Shown here piece after piece: positions 8,882 through 15,702 of a DNA stretch of 44,568 bases. The DNA is from Verrucomicrobiia bacterium (lineage in GTDB: Bacteria; Verrucomicrobiota; Verrucomicrobiia; Limisphaerales; JADLHS01). Position 1 is the stretch's first letter; each line of letters starts with the position of its first letter. The notes under the pieces are model-generated. The model did no database searches. It saw only the letters and a list, made by a program, of their open reading frames with translations, and was not told the origin of the DNA. The stretch spans positions 1-44,568 of the forward strand of contig WYBW01000134.1 in the NCBI GenBank assembly GCA_011525685.1, given 5' to 3'. The position numbers and the translations under genes are program-made.

Positions 8882-9151
8882 CTATACCGCCGCTTCGGGG
8901 AAGCGCTCGCGGATGCGGCGGCGGACGTGTTCTTCGTGAACCGGTTGCAAGCGGCGGCGCGTGACCAGGCGCTGCACGGCGTCGAGCAGTTCCAACCAGT
9001 CTTCCAAGGGCGGCTCGGTCAACGGCTGCCATTGGTCGAAACGCTTCTCGCGGCAAAAGAAGTTCCATTCGCCGCCCACCCGTTGGGCATAGACCTGCAC
9101 CTTGCCGCCCTCTTCGGTGACTCGTTTCCAACTGATTTCGGCCTTGGGCAT
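8882..9151 (-). CDS. Small conserved-looking hypothetical protein (89 aa)
   Basis: An 89-aa protein read from ATG 9151, starting MPKAEISWKRVTEEGG. It is rich in charged residues and tryptophan, with no signal peptide or membrane helix. An N-terminal beta-strand-like half (VQVYAQRVGGEWNFFCREKR) is followed by a helical, arginine-rich C-terminus (VTRRRLQPVHEEHVRRRIRE). Codon use matches the neighbouring genes, and no better frame overlaps it. It lies 646 bases downstream of ispF on the same strand, separated by repeat-laden DNA, so co-transcription is doubtful. I do not recognise the family. A nucleic-acid-binding role would fit the basic tail but is not shown. Confidence 0.6.
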   Translation of the reverse strand: MPKAEISWKRVTEEGGKVQVYAQRVGGEWNFFCREKRFDQWQPLTEPPLEDWLELLDAVQRLVTRRRLQPVHEEHVRRRIRERFPEAAV

Positions 9152-9183
9152 CGGTGTCAGTCCAGGAGATTAAGACGGAACGG

Positions 9184-9270
9184 TCGCATCTCAGTTCTTT
9201 GCAAGTCCACCGGTCCGCCGGAGGGGCGGATTACCAGCCGCCCGACCCACTGGGCGGCTGGCAAGCCGCC
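9184..9270. repeat. Degenerate one-ended relative of the 215-bp MITE-like element
   Basis: CGCATCTCAGTT followed by TTTGCAAG at 9185-9205 matches the terminal inverted repeat of the elements at 24181, 29385 and 39709. It is followed by GC-rich hairpins, including GGCGGCT (9253-9259) paired with AGCCGCC (9264-9270). No matching opposite end was found within 700 bases, so this is a truncated or divergent copy. Confidence 0.5.
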
Positions 9271-9462
9271 TCTCCAACCTCCGGCCCAGCTACGTGGCCA
9301 TGTGGAGTCAGGCTTGGTTGCAAGAGAGTGAACTGCGCTCAACCGGAACGGTCGAGAAGGGTGGATGCCGCGCTTGTTGCTGAGTTCAGGATTTCTCCTG
9401 GGGGCGTGAACTGGGGCGGACAAGCTATGAGAAACGATGGATCGGAGAGATTTCACGGCGAT

Positions 9463-9488
9463 GGAGACAGGCGCGACGCCTGTCCTAC
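9463..9488. repeat. Short palindromic repeat GACAGGCGCGACGCCTGTC
   Basis: An 8-bp stem with a 3-base loop (core 9466-9484), flanked by GGA and CTAC. The 26 bases of this copy are the exact reverse complement of the copy at 44474-44499, 35 kb away. Confidence 0.85.
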
Positions 9489-9584
9489 GTGTGGCTGCGT
9501 GCGCTTGTGTGTGAGGGGCAGATTCGCGGCGCGAAGTCGCTAACCCCAGGTCGGAGGTGCGCGTTCTCCATGAACCGCTCAACG

Positions 9585-9639
9585 GTAACGCCGACTTTCC
9601 AGTCGGCACGACGCTCGCCGGTTGGAAAACCGGCGTTAC
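9585..9639. repeat. Double-hairpin palindromic repeat, copy 2
   Basis: GTAACG, then GCCGACTTTCCAGTCGGC, a 10-base spacer, GCCGGTTGGAAAACCGGC and GTTAC. These are the same two hairpins as at 1904-1955, in the opposite order. This equals the element read from the other strand with small changes. Confidence 0.85.
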
Positions 9640-9797
9640 GGGCAGCCAGTGGTTCGTGGTCCTCATGCATGCCCCAGGACAGGGAAAGGGGTCTCCATAA
9701 CCGAAGGCATCGTCGAGCCTGCGTCCCGAGTCCCGTTGCGGAGACACTGTTAGCCCACTTTTCGACGGCTGCGCATCGAGAGCTTTGAGCGGTGGAC

Positions 9798-10277
9798 TCA
9801 TGCCGGCAGTTCCACGCTGGCGACGGCCATGGCGGCAATGCCTTCCTCGCGGCCGACGAAGCCCAGGTGCTCATTGGTTGTGGCTTTGATGCCTGTTTGC
9901 GCCTCGCGGATGCCCAGAGCGTCGGCGATGTTGCGCTTCATGCCGGCAATGTGAGGGTAGAGCTTGGGCTGCTGGGCGATGAGGGTGGCGTCCACGTTGA
10001 CAATCCGGCCCTGGCGTAGAGTAACCTGCCGGGCGGCTTCCTCCAGAAACACCCGGCTGGGCGCGTCCTTCCAGCGCGGGTCGGTGTTTGGGAAGAAATG
10101 GCCGATGTCCGCCTCGCCGAGCGCGCCGAGCAGCGCGTCGCAAATCGCGTGCATCAGGGCGTCGGCATCCGAATGGCCGTCCAAGCCTTTCGCGTGCGGA
10201 ATTTCGACGCCGCCGAGGATGAGTTTGCGGCCTGTCACCAGCGCGTGAACGTCGTAACCGATGCCAACGTGAACCAT
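9798..10277 (-). CDS. ispF: 2-C-methyl-D-erythritol 2,4-cyclodiphosphate synthase
   Basis: A 159-aa cytoplasmic enzyme of the MEP isoprenoid pathway. It converts CDP-methylerythritol 2-phosphate to the cyclic diphosphate with release of CMP. The length is normal for the family. The divalent-metal ligands are present as D9 and H11 (GYDVHAL) and H43, and the DGHSDADAL motif lies at 33-41. The conserved C-terminal block ATTNEHLGFVGREEGIAA is intact. The start at ATG 10277 gives the canonical N-terminus MVHVGIGYDVH. It lies about 110 bases downstream of the PhoR-like kinase on the same strand. No other MEP gene is in the window, so it appears to be unlinked. Identification is secure. Confidence 0.97.
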   Translation of the reverse strand: MVHVGIGYDVHALVTGRKLILGGVEIPHAKGLDGHSDADALMHAICDALLGALGEADIGHFFPNTDPRWKDAPSRVFLEEAARQVTLRQGRIVNVDATLIAQQPKLYPHIAGMKRNIADALGIREAQTGIKATTNEHLGFVGREEGIAAMAVASVELPA

Positions 10278-10387
10278 GCGGTGAGTGTAGGAATGGCCTC
10301 CGGGCTGATAAAGAATTTATTCCCGAGGTGAGTTTGGTCCCGAAGCCGGTTGGAAGGGGGCAGGTGAGTCAATGGCAAAGCGGGATG

Positions 10388-11608
10388 TCATCCAGGCTGA
10401 GTCCCTGCTTCTCCCTTTCCCACTTTCCCATTCTCCGTCGGTTCGGTTGCCGGCAACGTGAAGTAGAAAGTGGCACCCTTGCCCGGTTCGCTCCTGGCCC
10501 ACACCTTGCCGCCGTGACCTTGCACGATGTGTTTGACGATGGCCAGCCCCAGACCCGTGCCGCCCTGTTCGCGCGAGCGGGCCTTGTCCACCCGGTAGAA
10601 CCGCTCGAACACGCGCTCCAGCGCCTCCGGCGGCAGACCCACGCCGTCGTCCTTGACGGACACCTCCACTTTCGCGTCGTCGGTGTTCCGAGCGCCCACG
10701 ACGACGCGCCCGCCGGGCCGGCCATATTTGATGGCGTTATCCACCAGGTTGGAGAGCACCTGCTCCAGCCGGCCGGGATCGGCATGGACGGTGTGGGCCG
10801 CAGTCTCGTCCGTCAGCGCAATCTTTCTGGCCTGCGCGCGGGACTTGAAATCGTCAAAGACCTTGGCCACCGCGGCGTGAAGTTCGACGGTCTGGAGGCG
10901 CAATGTCACGCGGCCCGATTCGAGCTCGGAGATCGTGAGCAAATCCTCGATCAATAGTTCCAACCGGTCGGCGTTGCGGGCGATGGTTTCGAGGAAGCGG
11001 GTGGAGACGTCCGGGTCGTTCTTGGCGCCATCGAGCAGCGTTTCGACGTAGCCCTTGATGTGCGAGAGGGGCGTGCGCAACTCATGGCTCACGTTGGCGA
11101 TGAACTCCTCGCGCGTGCGTTCGAGTTGCTTGAGGCGGGTCAGGTTGTGGAAGACCAGGATCGTGCCCTGACGTGTGCCATCCGCGCTGAAAATCGCCGC
11201 GGCGCTGATCCGCAACCACAAGTCCACGATGCCGGGCAGCCGCATTTCGCGGCTGGTCCAGGGCCGGTCCGGACCGAGCCGCTCGACCATTTCCGCCAGT
11301 TCATGCAGGCGCAGGACTTCGAGGATTGTCCGACCGGTGATGTCGGCGCGCAACTCGAACAACTGAGCGAAGGCGTGATTGGCCAGTTGCACGCGCCCCC
11401 GCTCGTCCAACAGCAACAGGCCCTCCACCATGCTATTGAAGATGGCCTCCTGCCGGACCTGATGATGGAAGGTTGATTGCTCCTGCTGTCGCTTAAGGGA
11501 TTCGATTTCCCGTTCCGCGTCAGCCCGGGCGCGAAGAAATTTGCGCCGCCACCAGAGATGCAAGGCCAGCAGCGCGCCGAGCGCCAGGAATGTGAGAATG
11601 GGCCACAC
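10388..11608 (-). CDS. PhoR-like membrane sensor histidine kinase
   Basis: A 406-aa sensor kinase. One N-terminal membrane helix (residues ~2-20) is followed by a basic stretch and coiled coil, a PAS domain (about 53-165), a HisKA domain with the phospho-acceptor H175 in NVSHELRTPLS, and an HATPase domain. The HATPase domain has the N box (LVDNAIKYG), G1 (DDGVGLPP) and G2 (GTGLGLAIVKHI). The start is GTG 11608, only 9 bases after the TGA of the response regulator and in the same frame, so the pair is surely co-transcribed. The architecture is that of PhoR kinases, which control phosphate starvation responses, but no pst or phoU genes are in the window and the signal is unproven. Confidence 0.92.
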   Translation of the reverse strand: MWPILTFLALGALLALHLWWRRKFLRARADAEREIESLKRQQEQSTFHHQVRQEAIFNSMVEGLLLLDERGRVQLANHAFAQLFELRADITGRTILEVLRLHELAEMVERLGPDRPWTSREMRLPGIVDLWLRISAAAIFSADGTRQGTILVFHNLTRLKQLERTREEFIANVSHELRTPLSHIKGYVETLLDGAKNDPDVSTRFLETIARNADRLELLIEDLLTISELESGRVTLRLQTVELHAAVAKVFDDFKSRAQARKIALTDETAAHTVHADPGRLEQVLSNLVDNAIKYGRPGGRVVVGARNTDDAKVEVSVKDDGVGLPPEALERVFERFYRVDKARSREQGGTGLGLAIVKHIVQGHGGKVWARSEPGKGATFYFTLPATEPTENGKVGKGEAGTQPG

Positions 11609-11617
11609 CGCGTTGGA

Positions 11618-12301
11618 TCAGTTTTCCACAAACCGATAACCAACGCCGCGAACGGTATCGAGAAATTTCGACGCCGGGCCGAGCTTTTCGCGCAGACGGC
11701 GCATGTGGGTGTCCACCGTGCGCGTATCCACCAGGGTGTTGTATTCCCAGACGTCGCGCAGCAGGTGGTCGCGCGACTGCACGCGCCCGCGCCGTTGGGC
11801 CAGCACGGTAAGCAGTTTGAATTCCGTGGCGGTGAGATCCACTTTCCGGCCGCGCCAGCTTACGAGGTGACGCGGCACGTCAATCAGCAGGTCGCCAAAC
11901 GTGAGGCACTCGGCCTCCTCCGGCTTGCCCCGGCCGCGGGACAGGAGTTTCCTGACGCGCAAGACCAGTTCGCGCGGGCTGAATGGTTTGGTGAGGTAAT
12001 CATCCGCCCCGAGTTCCAGCCCGAGCACGCGGTCAATCTCGGCCGCCTTGGCGGTGAGCATGATGATCGGGATGGCGGCGGTGGCGGGATCGCGGCGCAA
12101 CATCTTGCACACCTCCAATCCGTCCATCTCCGGCAGCATGACATCGAGCACGATGAGGCTGGGCAGCAGAGTGCGCGTGCGCTTGAGCGCCTCGGCGCCG
12201 TCCGCCGCGGTGGCAACGTCATACCCGGCTTGTTTCAAATTGAACTCGACCAGTTCAACCGCCTCCGGTTCGTCGTCCACGACGAGAATCTTCTGCTTCA
12301 C
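11618..12301 (-). CDS. PhoB/OmpR-family response regulator
   Basis: A 227-aa transcription regulator. The receiver domain (residues 1-120) has the acidic pair D9-D10, phospho-acceptor D53 (IVLDVMLP) and the conserved lysine in YLTKPFSP. A winged-helix DNA-binding domain (about 130-227) has the typical TATEFKLL and VDTHMRRLREKLG segments. The start is a GTG at 12301 giving MKQKILVVDDE. It is the partner of the PhoR-like kinase encoded 9 bases downstream. Phosphorylated PhoB-type proteins bind direct repeats at target promoters; I did not identify such boxes here. Family assignment is secure. The phosphate role is inferred from architecture only. Confidence 0.93.
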   Translation of the reverse strand: MKQKILVVDDEPEAVELVEFNLKQAGYDVATAADGAEALKRTRTLLPSLIVLDVMLPEMDGLEVCKMLRRDPATAAIPIIMLTAKAAEIDRVLGLELGADDYLTKPFSPRELVLRVRKLLSRGRGKPEEAECLTFGDLLIDVPRHLVSWRGRKVDLTATEFKLLTVLAQRRGRVQSRDHLLRDVWEYNTLVDTRTVDTHMRRLREKLGPASKFLDTVRGVGYRFVEN

Positions 12302-12446
12302 CCGGGCTGATTAACACGTGCCGGGGCGACGCTCAATCCAAACCGCGCAACAGGATTGTAACAGGCCGGTGACGATTGGGTGACGGTCCAAGAGCGCGCG
12401 TCCGGCGATCAGCCCGCCGCCGCCCGGGAGGTCCCCACGCGACAGT

Positions 12447-13868
12447 TCACTCCACCGGCTCGCGACCGGCGTGCAGGCCAAAGCGGATGAGCTTCTCGCG
12501 CATGGTCACGCGGGTCACGCCCAGCCAGCGGGCGGCGCGGGCCTGGTTGCCATTGGCCAGTTGGATCGCTTGGGTGAATAGCTCGCGCTCGATTGCGTCC
12601 AGCACCCGGGCATGAACGGCGGCGCTTTCGCCGCGTTGCGCCGCCGCCAACTGCTCGCCGATGTAGGCGGGAAGGGTCTGACTGCCCGCTGGTGGAGTGG
12701 GCTGGCTGCGGGTCAGGAGTTCCTGAATGTGCTCGACACTGATGGTGTAACCGCGCGCCAGCAGGAGGGCTTGTCGCACGAGGTTCTCCAGTTGGCGCAC
12801 GTTCCCGGGCCAGGGCTGTCCCTGGAGGAGAGTGATGGCCTCGGGCTGGATCGTCGGCGCGGTCACACCCAATTCGCTGCCGTAACGCTCGAGGAAAAAG
12901 CGCACCAAATCCGGGATGTCCTCGGTACGCTGGTTCAGCGGCGGCACGTGAATCGTCACCACGCTGAGGCGGTAGAACAGGTCCTCGCGGAACTGTTTTT
13001 CCCGGATGGCGGTTTCCAGATCGCGGTTGGTGGCGGCGAGAATGCGTACGTCCACCGGGATGGTTTCTTTTCCGCCGACGCGCTGGATGCACTTCTCCTG
13101 GAGCGCCCGGAGCAGCTTGGATTGCGTGCCGGGCGGGATGTCACCGATCTCATCCAGGAACATCGTGCCGCCGGCCGCCTGTTCGAAGCGTCCGATGCGG
13201 CGGGCCTCGGCGCCGGTGAACGCGCCGCGCTCGTGGCCGAACAACTCGCTCTCGAGGAGCGTCTCCGGCACCGCGGCGCAATTGACCGCGATGAAAGGAC
13301 CACTCGCGCGGTCGCTGTGCTGGCGGATGGCCCGTGCCACGAGTTCCTTGCCCGTGCCGGTTTCGCCGCGGATGAGGACCGTGACCGCCGTGGCGGCCAC
13401 GCGGCCGATCTCCTTGTAAAGCGTCTGCATGGCGCGGCTCTGGCCAATGATGGCCGAGCGGCTGGCCGTGGCCTGACCCAGTTCCAGCGGCCCGGACGAG
13501 AGCCGGCTGCTGGCCACCGCCTTGGCCACCAACGCGAGCAGTTCCACCACCTCAAAGGGTTTCAGCACATAATCGAACGCGCCGAGCTTGGTGGCTTCGA
13601 TGGCGGTTTCCGTCGTGCCGTAGGCGGTCATCAAAATAATGGGCATCCGAGGCTTGGCGGCGTGCAGTTGCCTCACCAGTTCCAGCCCGTTCAACCCCGG
13701 CATCTTGAGGTCCGTGAGCACCACGTCGAAGTCCTGCTCCCGCGCGCGGGCCAGGCCGGTGTCGCCACGCCGTTCGACGCTGACGCGGTATCCCTCGTCC
13801 AGCAACTCGGATTCGAGCGCGGCCACGATGCCGGGGTCATCTTCAATCAACAGAACATCAGCTTTCAT
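12447..13868 (-). CDS. NtrC-family sigma-54-dependent response regulator
   Basis: A 473-aa activator that should couple ATP hydrolysis to open-complex formation by sigma-54 RNA polymerase. The receiver domain has phospho-acceptor D53 (VVLTDLKMP). The AAA+ domain has Walker A GETGTGKE (168-175), the sigma-54 contact loop GAFTGA (215-220) and Walker B TMFLDEI (about 235-241). The C-terminal Fis-type helix-turn-helix lies at about 438-463 (NQARAARWLGVTRVTMREKL). The start is ATG 13868 (MKADVLLIEDD), overlapping the end of the upstream kinase gene by 11 bases. The same frame stays open further upstream, but that part is an antisense-like shadow of the kinase coding sequence. The cognate kinase is the gene at 13858-15225. 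Confidence 0.95.
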   Translation of the reverse strand: MKADVLLIEDDPGIVAALESELLDEGYRVSVERRGDTGLARAREQDFDVVLTDLKMPGLNGLELVRQLHAAKPRMPIILMTAYGTTETAIEATKLGAFDYVLKPFEVVELLALVAKAVASSRLSSGPLELGQATASRSAIIGQSRAMQTLYKEIGRVAATAVTVLIRGETGTGKELVARAIRQHSDRASGPFIAVNCAAVPETLLESELFGHERGAFTGAEARRIGRFEQAAGGTMFLDEIGDIPPGTQSKLLRALQEKCIQRVGGKETIPVDVRILAATNRDLETAIREKQFREDLFYRLSVVTIHVPPLNQRTEDIPDLVRFFLERYGSELGVTAPTIQPEAITLLQGQPWPGNVRQLENLVRQALLLARGYTISVEHIQELLTRSQPTPPAGSQTLPAYIGEQLAAAQRGESAAVHARVLDAIERELFTQAIQLANGNQARAARWLGVTRVTMREKLIRFGLHAGREPVE

Positions 13869-15225
13869 GGGGTTCGGCGCGCGGCAGGACGATGGTGAAG
13901 GTGGTGCCGCGCTGGGGTTGGGTTTGATAATGAAGCGAGCCGCCGTGCTTTTGAATGATGCGCGCGGCAATGGAAAGTCCCAGTCCGGTTCCCTGTTCCT
14001 TCGTGGTGAAGAATGGGTCGAACAACCGGCGCTGGACCTCGGGCGGAATTCCCTTGCCGGTGTCGCCGACCTCGAGCGCCACCGCGGGCCGGCTGCGACC
14101 GCCCAGCGTCGCGGATTCCGCGCGGCCCCGGAGTGTAATGGTGCCATCGCTGCCGATGCCTTCGGCGGCGTTGCGCACCAGGTTGATGAGCACCTGCTTG
14201 ATTTGGGAGCGGTCCACGCTGGTCCAAAGCCCGCCGGGCGCGTCCACCTCAAACTGGATGGAATTCTTCGCCAGTTCGGAGGCGAACAAGTCCCGCACTT
14301 CCCGCAGGAGCGATTCCACCGGCACGGGCTCAGGTTCGGGGTCGGACGGTCGGGCAAACTGGAGGAAGTCCCGCACGATGCGCTCCAACCGGCTGATTTC
14401 GTTGCCGATGACCTCCACGTCCTCGTGCAGGGCGGGATCGTTGCGAAGCGCCTTCTTGAGTCCATGCAGACGGACCTTGAGGGCGGTGAGGGGATTGCGG
14501 ATTTCGTGGGCGACCCCGGCGGCCAGCACACCGAGGGAGGAGAGCTTTTCCTGGCGTTCGAGCAGGGCGCGGCTTTCGAGCAACTGAATGCGGAGCGGCG
14601 CAATCATCCCGCGATACACCAGCACCGCCAGCGAAACGCCCAGCGCAATGAGCAGAAACAGCGAAACCCGCAGCAACCATTCGAGCCGCACCATGGCCCC
14701 GTGCGAATTGAGAACGAATTCGCCCAGCGAGGCCCGGTGCGCGGCGTCCAGTTGCTCGCCCAAATCCAGCAGCCGCGCGGAGCCGGCCTCCACCCGGTCG
14801 AACAACCGCACGGAATAGCCGGTGGTACCCGCCGCCTCCGCCTCCGCCAGGAGGTGATTGGCATTGGTCAGGTAACGCTCATACTCCACGATGATTTCCT
14901 CAAACAGCGTTCGCTCGGCGGTGGTGGTCAGTTGATGGCGTCGGGTTGCCATCCACTCCCTCAACTCGCGGCTTTCCGTCTGGAAGCGCTCGCGGTCCGC
15001 CGCCTCGTCATGCAGGTCGTAGCGCAACAGCGTGTCGTTCAGGCTGCGCACCCCGGCCTCGACGTGATCGGCGAACCGGAAGCTCTCGATCTCCACCGTG
15101 CCATAGTGTTTGCGCAACTGGTTCACCTGCCGCCACGTCGTTTGTTCCGTCCAGCCAATCAGCACCGCCATCGCGGCGACGGCGAGGGCGAAACCGACCA
15201 GGGGCAGATTCGTTCGACTCTTCAT
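13858..15225 (-). CDS. Membrane sensor histidine kinase partnered with the NtrC-type regulator
   Basis: A 455-aa kinase. An N-terminal helix (about 6-25) and a second helix (about 184-204) enclose a periplasmic, mostly helical sensor region of ~155 residues. The cytoplasmic part has HisKA with H240 in GVAHEIRNPL, the N box (LINLVRNAAEG) and HATPase glycine boxes (GDTGKGIPP, GTGLGLSIAARI). ATG 15225 (MKSRTNLPLVG) places the first helix at the N-terminus. An ATG 57 bases upstream would add a stretch unlike a leader. The C-terminus overlaps the regulator start by 11 bases, indicating translational coupling. ZraS/NtrB-like kinases of this form respond to envelope or metabolic cues. The ligand cannot be read from the sequence. 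Confidence 0.93.
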   Translation of the reverse strand: MKSRTNLPLVGFALAVAAMAVLIGWTEQTTWRQVNQLRKHYGTVEIESFRFADHVEAGVRSLNDTLLRYDLHDEAADRERFQTESRELREWMATRRHQLTTTAERTLFEEIIVEYERYLTNANHLLAEAEAAGTTGYSVRLFDRVEAGSARLLDLGEQLDAAHRASLGEFVLNSHGAMVRLEWLLRVSLFLLIALGVSLAVLVYRGMIAPLRIQLLESRALLERQEKLSSLGVLAAGVAHEIRNPLTALKVRLHGLKKALRNDPALHEDVEVIGNEISRLERIVRDFLQFARPSDPEPEPVPVESLLREVRDLFASELAKNSIQFEVDAPGGLWTSVDRSQIKQVLINLVRNAAEGIGSDGTITLRGRAESATLGGRSRPAVALEVGDTGKGIPPEVQRRLFDPFFTTKEQGTGLGLSIAARIIQKHGGSLHYQTQPQRGTTFTIVLPRAEPHES

Positions 15226-15702
15226 CTTTGGATACTCACTAGCCGCAGGTGGATACCAACTGACCACCTCACGGCGACACACCGGATTTCAAACTGCGAA
15301 ATTCACCGCAAAACAACACGCCCACAGTTCCCGGCCCGGCTGGCACCTCACCAGCTTATGTGTCAGTGAAGCGCAAAGCGCCATGACGAATCAACCGTAA
15401 CCGATTCCGAGAAACATGAAGAACCAAATCGTCCTCAAGTCGTTTGACGAATTGTCCAGGGTCGCCGCCAGCAGCGGCGCACGCGGGCAAGCCATCACCT
15501 TTCACGCCAAGCCATTGATGAATGGCCCGTCTCCCGCCAACCCGGCAACGACCTCGCCAAGTTGGAGCCGCCAGGCAAGTGGCGCAACCGGTGCGGCAAG
15601 TCGCATCTGGCGCGGTTGCCCGGCGGAAGCCGAGGGATGGAGCGGCTAGGCCGAGATTGTCATCTGCACACCGACGCAAGAACTTTCAAGCCCCATCACC
15701 GC
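15226..15702. other. Divergent intergenic region between the kinase/NtrC operon and the USP-receiver gene
   Basis: About 480 bases separating divergently read genes. It contains a candidate sigma-54 promoter (15341-15356). An unproven 77-codon frame (15416-15649, starting MKNQIVLKSFDELSR) has a plausible N-terminus but a low-complexity Ser/Ala/Pro-rich remainder and only a weak ribosome site. I do not call it a gene. The rest shows nothing recognisable. Confidence 0.5.
15341..15356 (+). promoter_or_regulatory. Candidate sigma-54 (-24/-12) promoter
   Basis: TGGCAC at 15341-15346 is followed by GC at 15354-15355, giving the invariant GG-N10-GC spacing. The -24 hexamer is perfect. The TT before the -12 GC is replaced by CA, so the match is partial. 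It points toward the USP-receiver gene and lies 0.1 kb from the start of the operon that encodes a sigma-54 activator. Confidence 0.35.

Larger units (their letters stand above)
9152..9797. other. Gene-free region packed with three kinds of palindromic repeat
   Basis: 646 bases without a credible gene. It holds a degenerate one-ended relative of the long MITE-like element (9184-9270), one short palindrome (9463-9488) and one double hairpin (9585-9639). A long reverse frame (9157-9801) is open only because it translates the repeats (VTPVFQPA, TGKSALP, TGVAPVS) and is rejected as a gene. Confidence 0.7.

Noticed and set aside
9157..9801. Long reverse-strand frame (214 codons) between the small gene and ispF
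   Set aside because: It is open because it runs through three palindromic repeats, which give repeat-derived peptides (VTPVFQPA, TGKSALP, TGVAPVS). It has no coding signature outside them.
11606..11620. Possible read-through fusion of the PhoB- and PhoR-like genes, which share a frame across one TGA
   Set aside because: A GTG start 9 bases after the stop gives the usual kinase N-terminal helix. Separate proteins are the simpler reading.
13869..14603. N-terminal extension of the NtrC-type regulator to 718 codons
   Set aside because: The extension lies inside the histidine kinase gene on the same strand in another frame. The conserved receiver start MKADVLLIEDD is at 13868.
15416..15649. 77-codon frame downstream of the candidate sigma-54 promoter
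   Set aside because: The start looks plausible, but most of the product is low-complexity and no family is recognisable. Kept only as a note in the intergenic entry.
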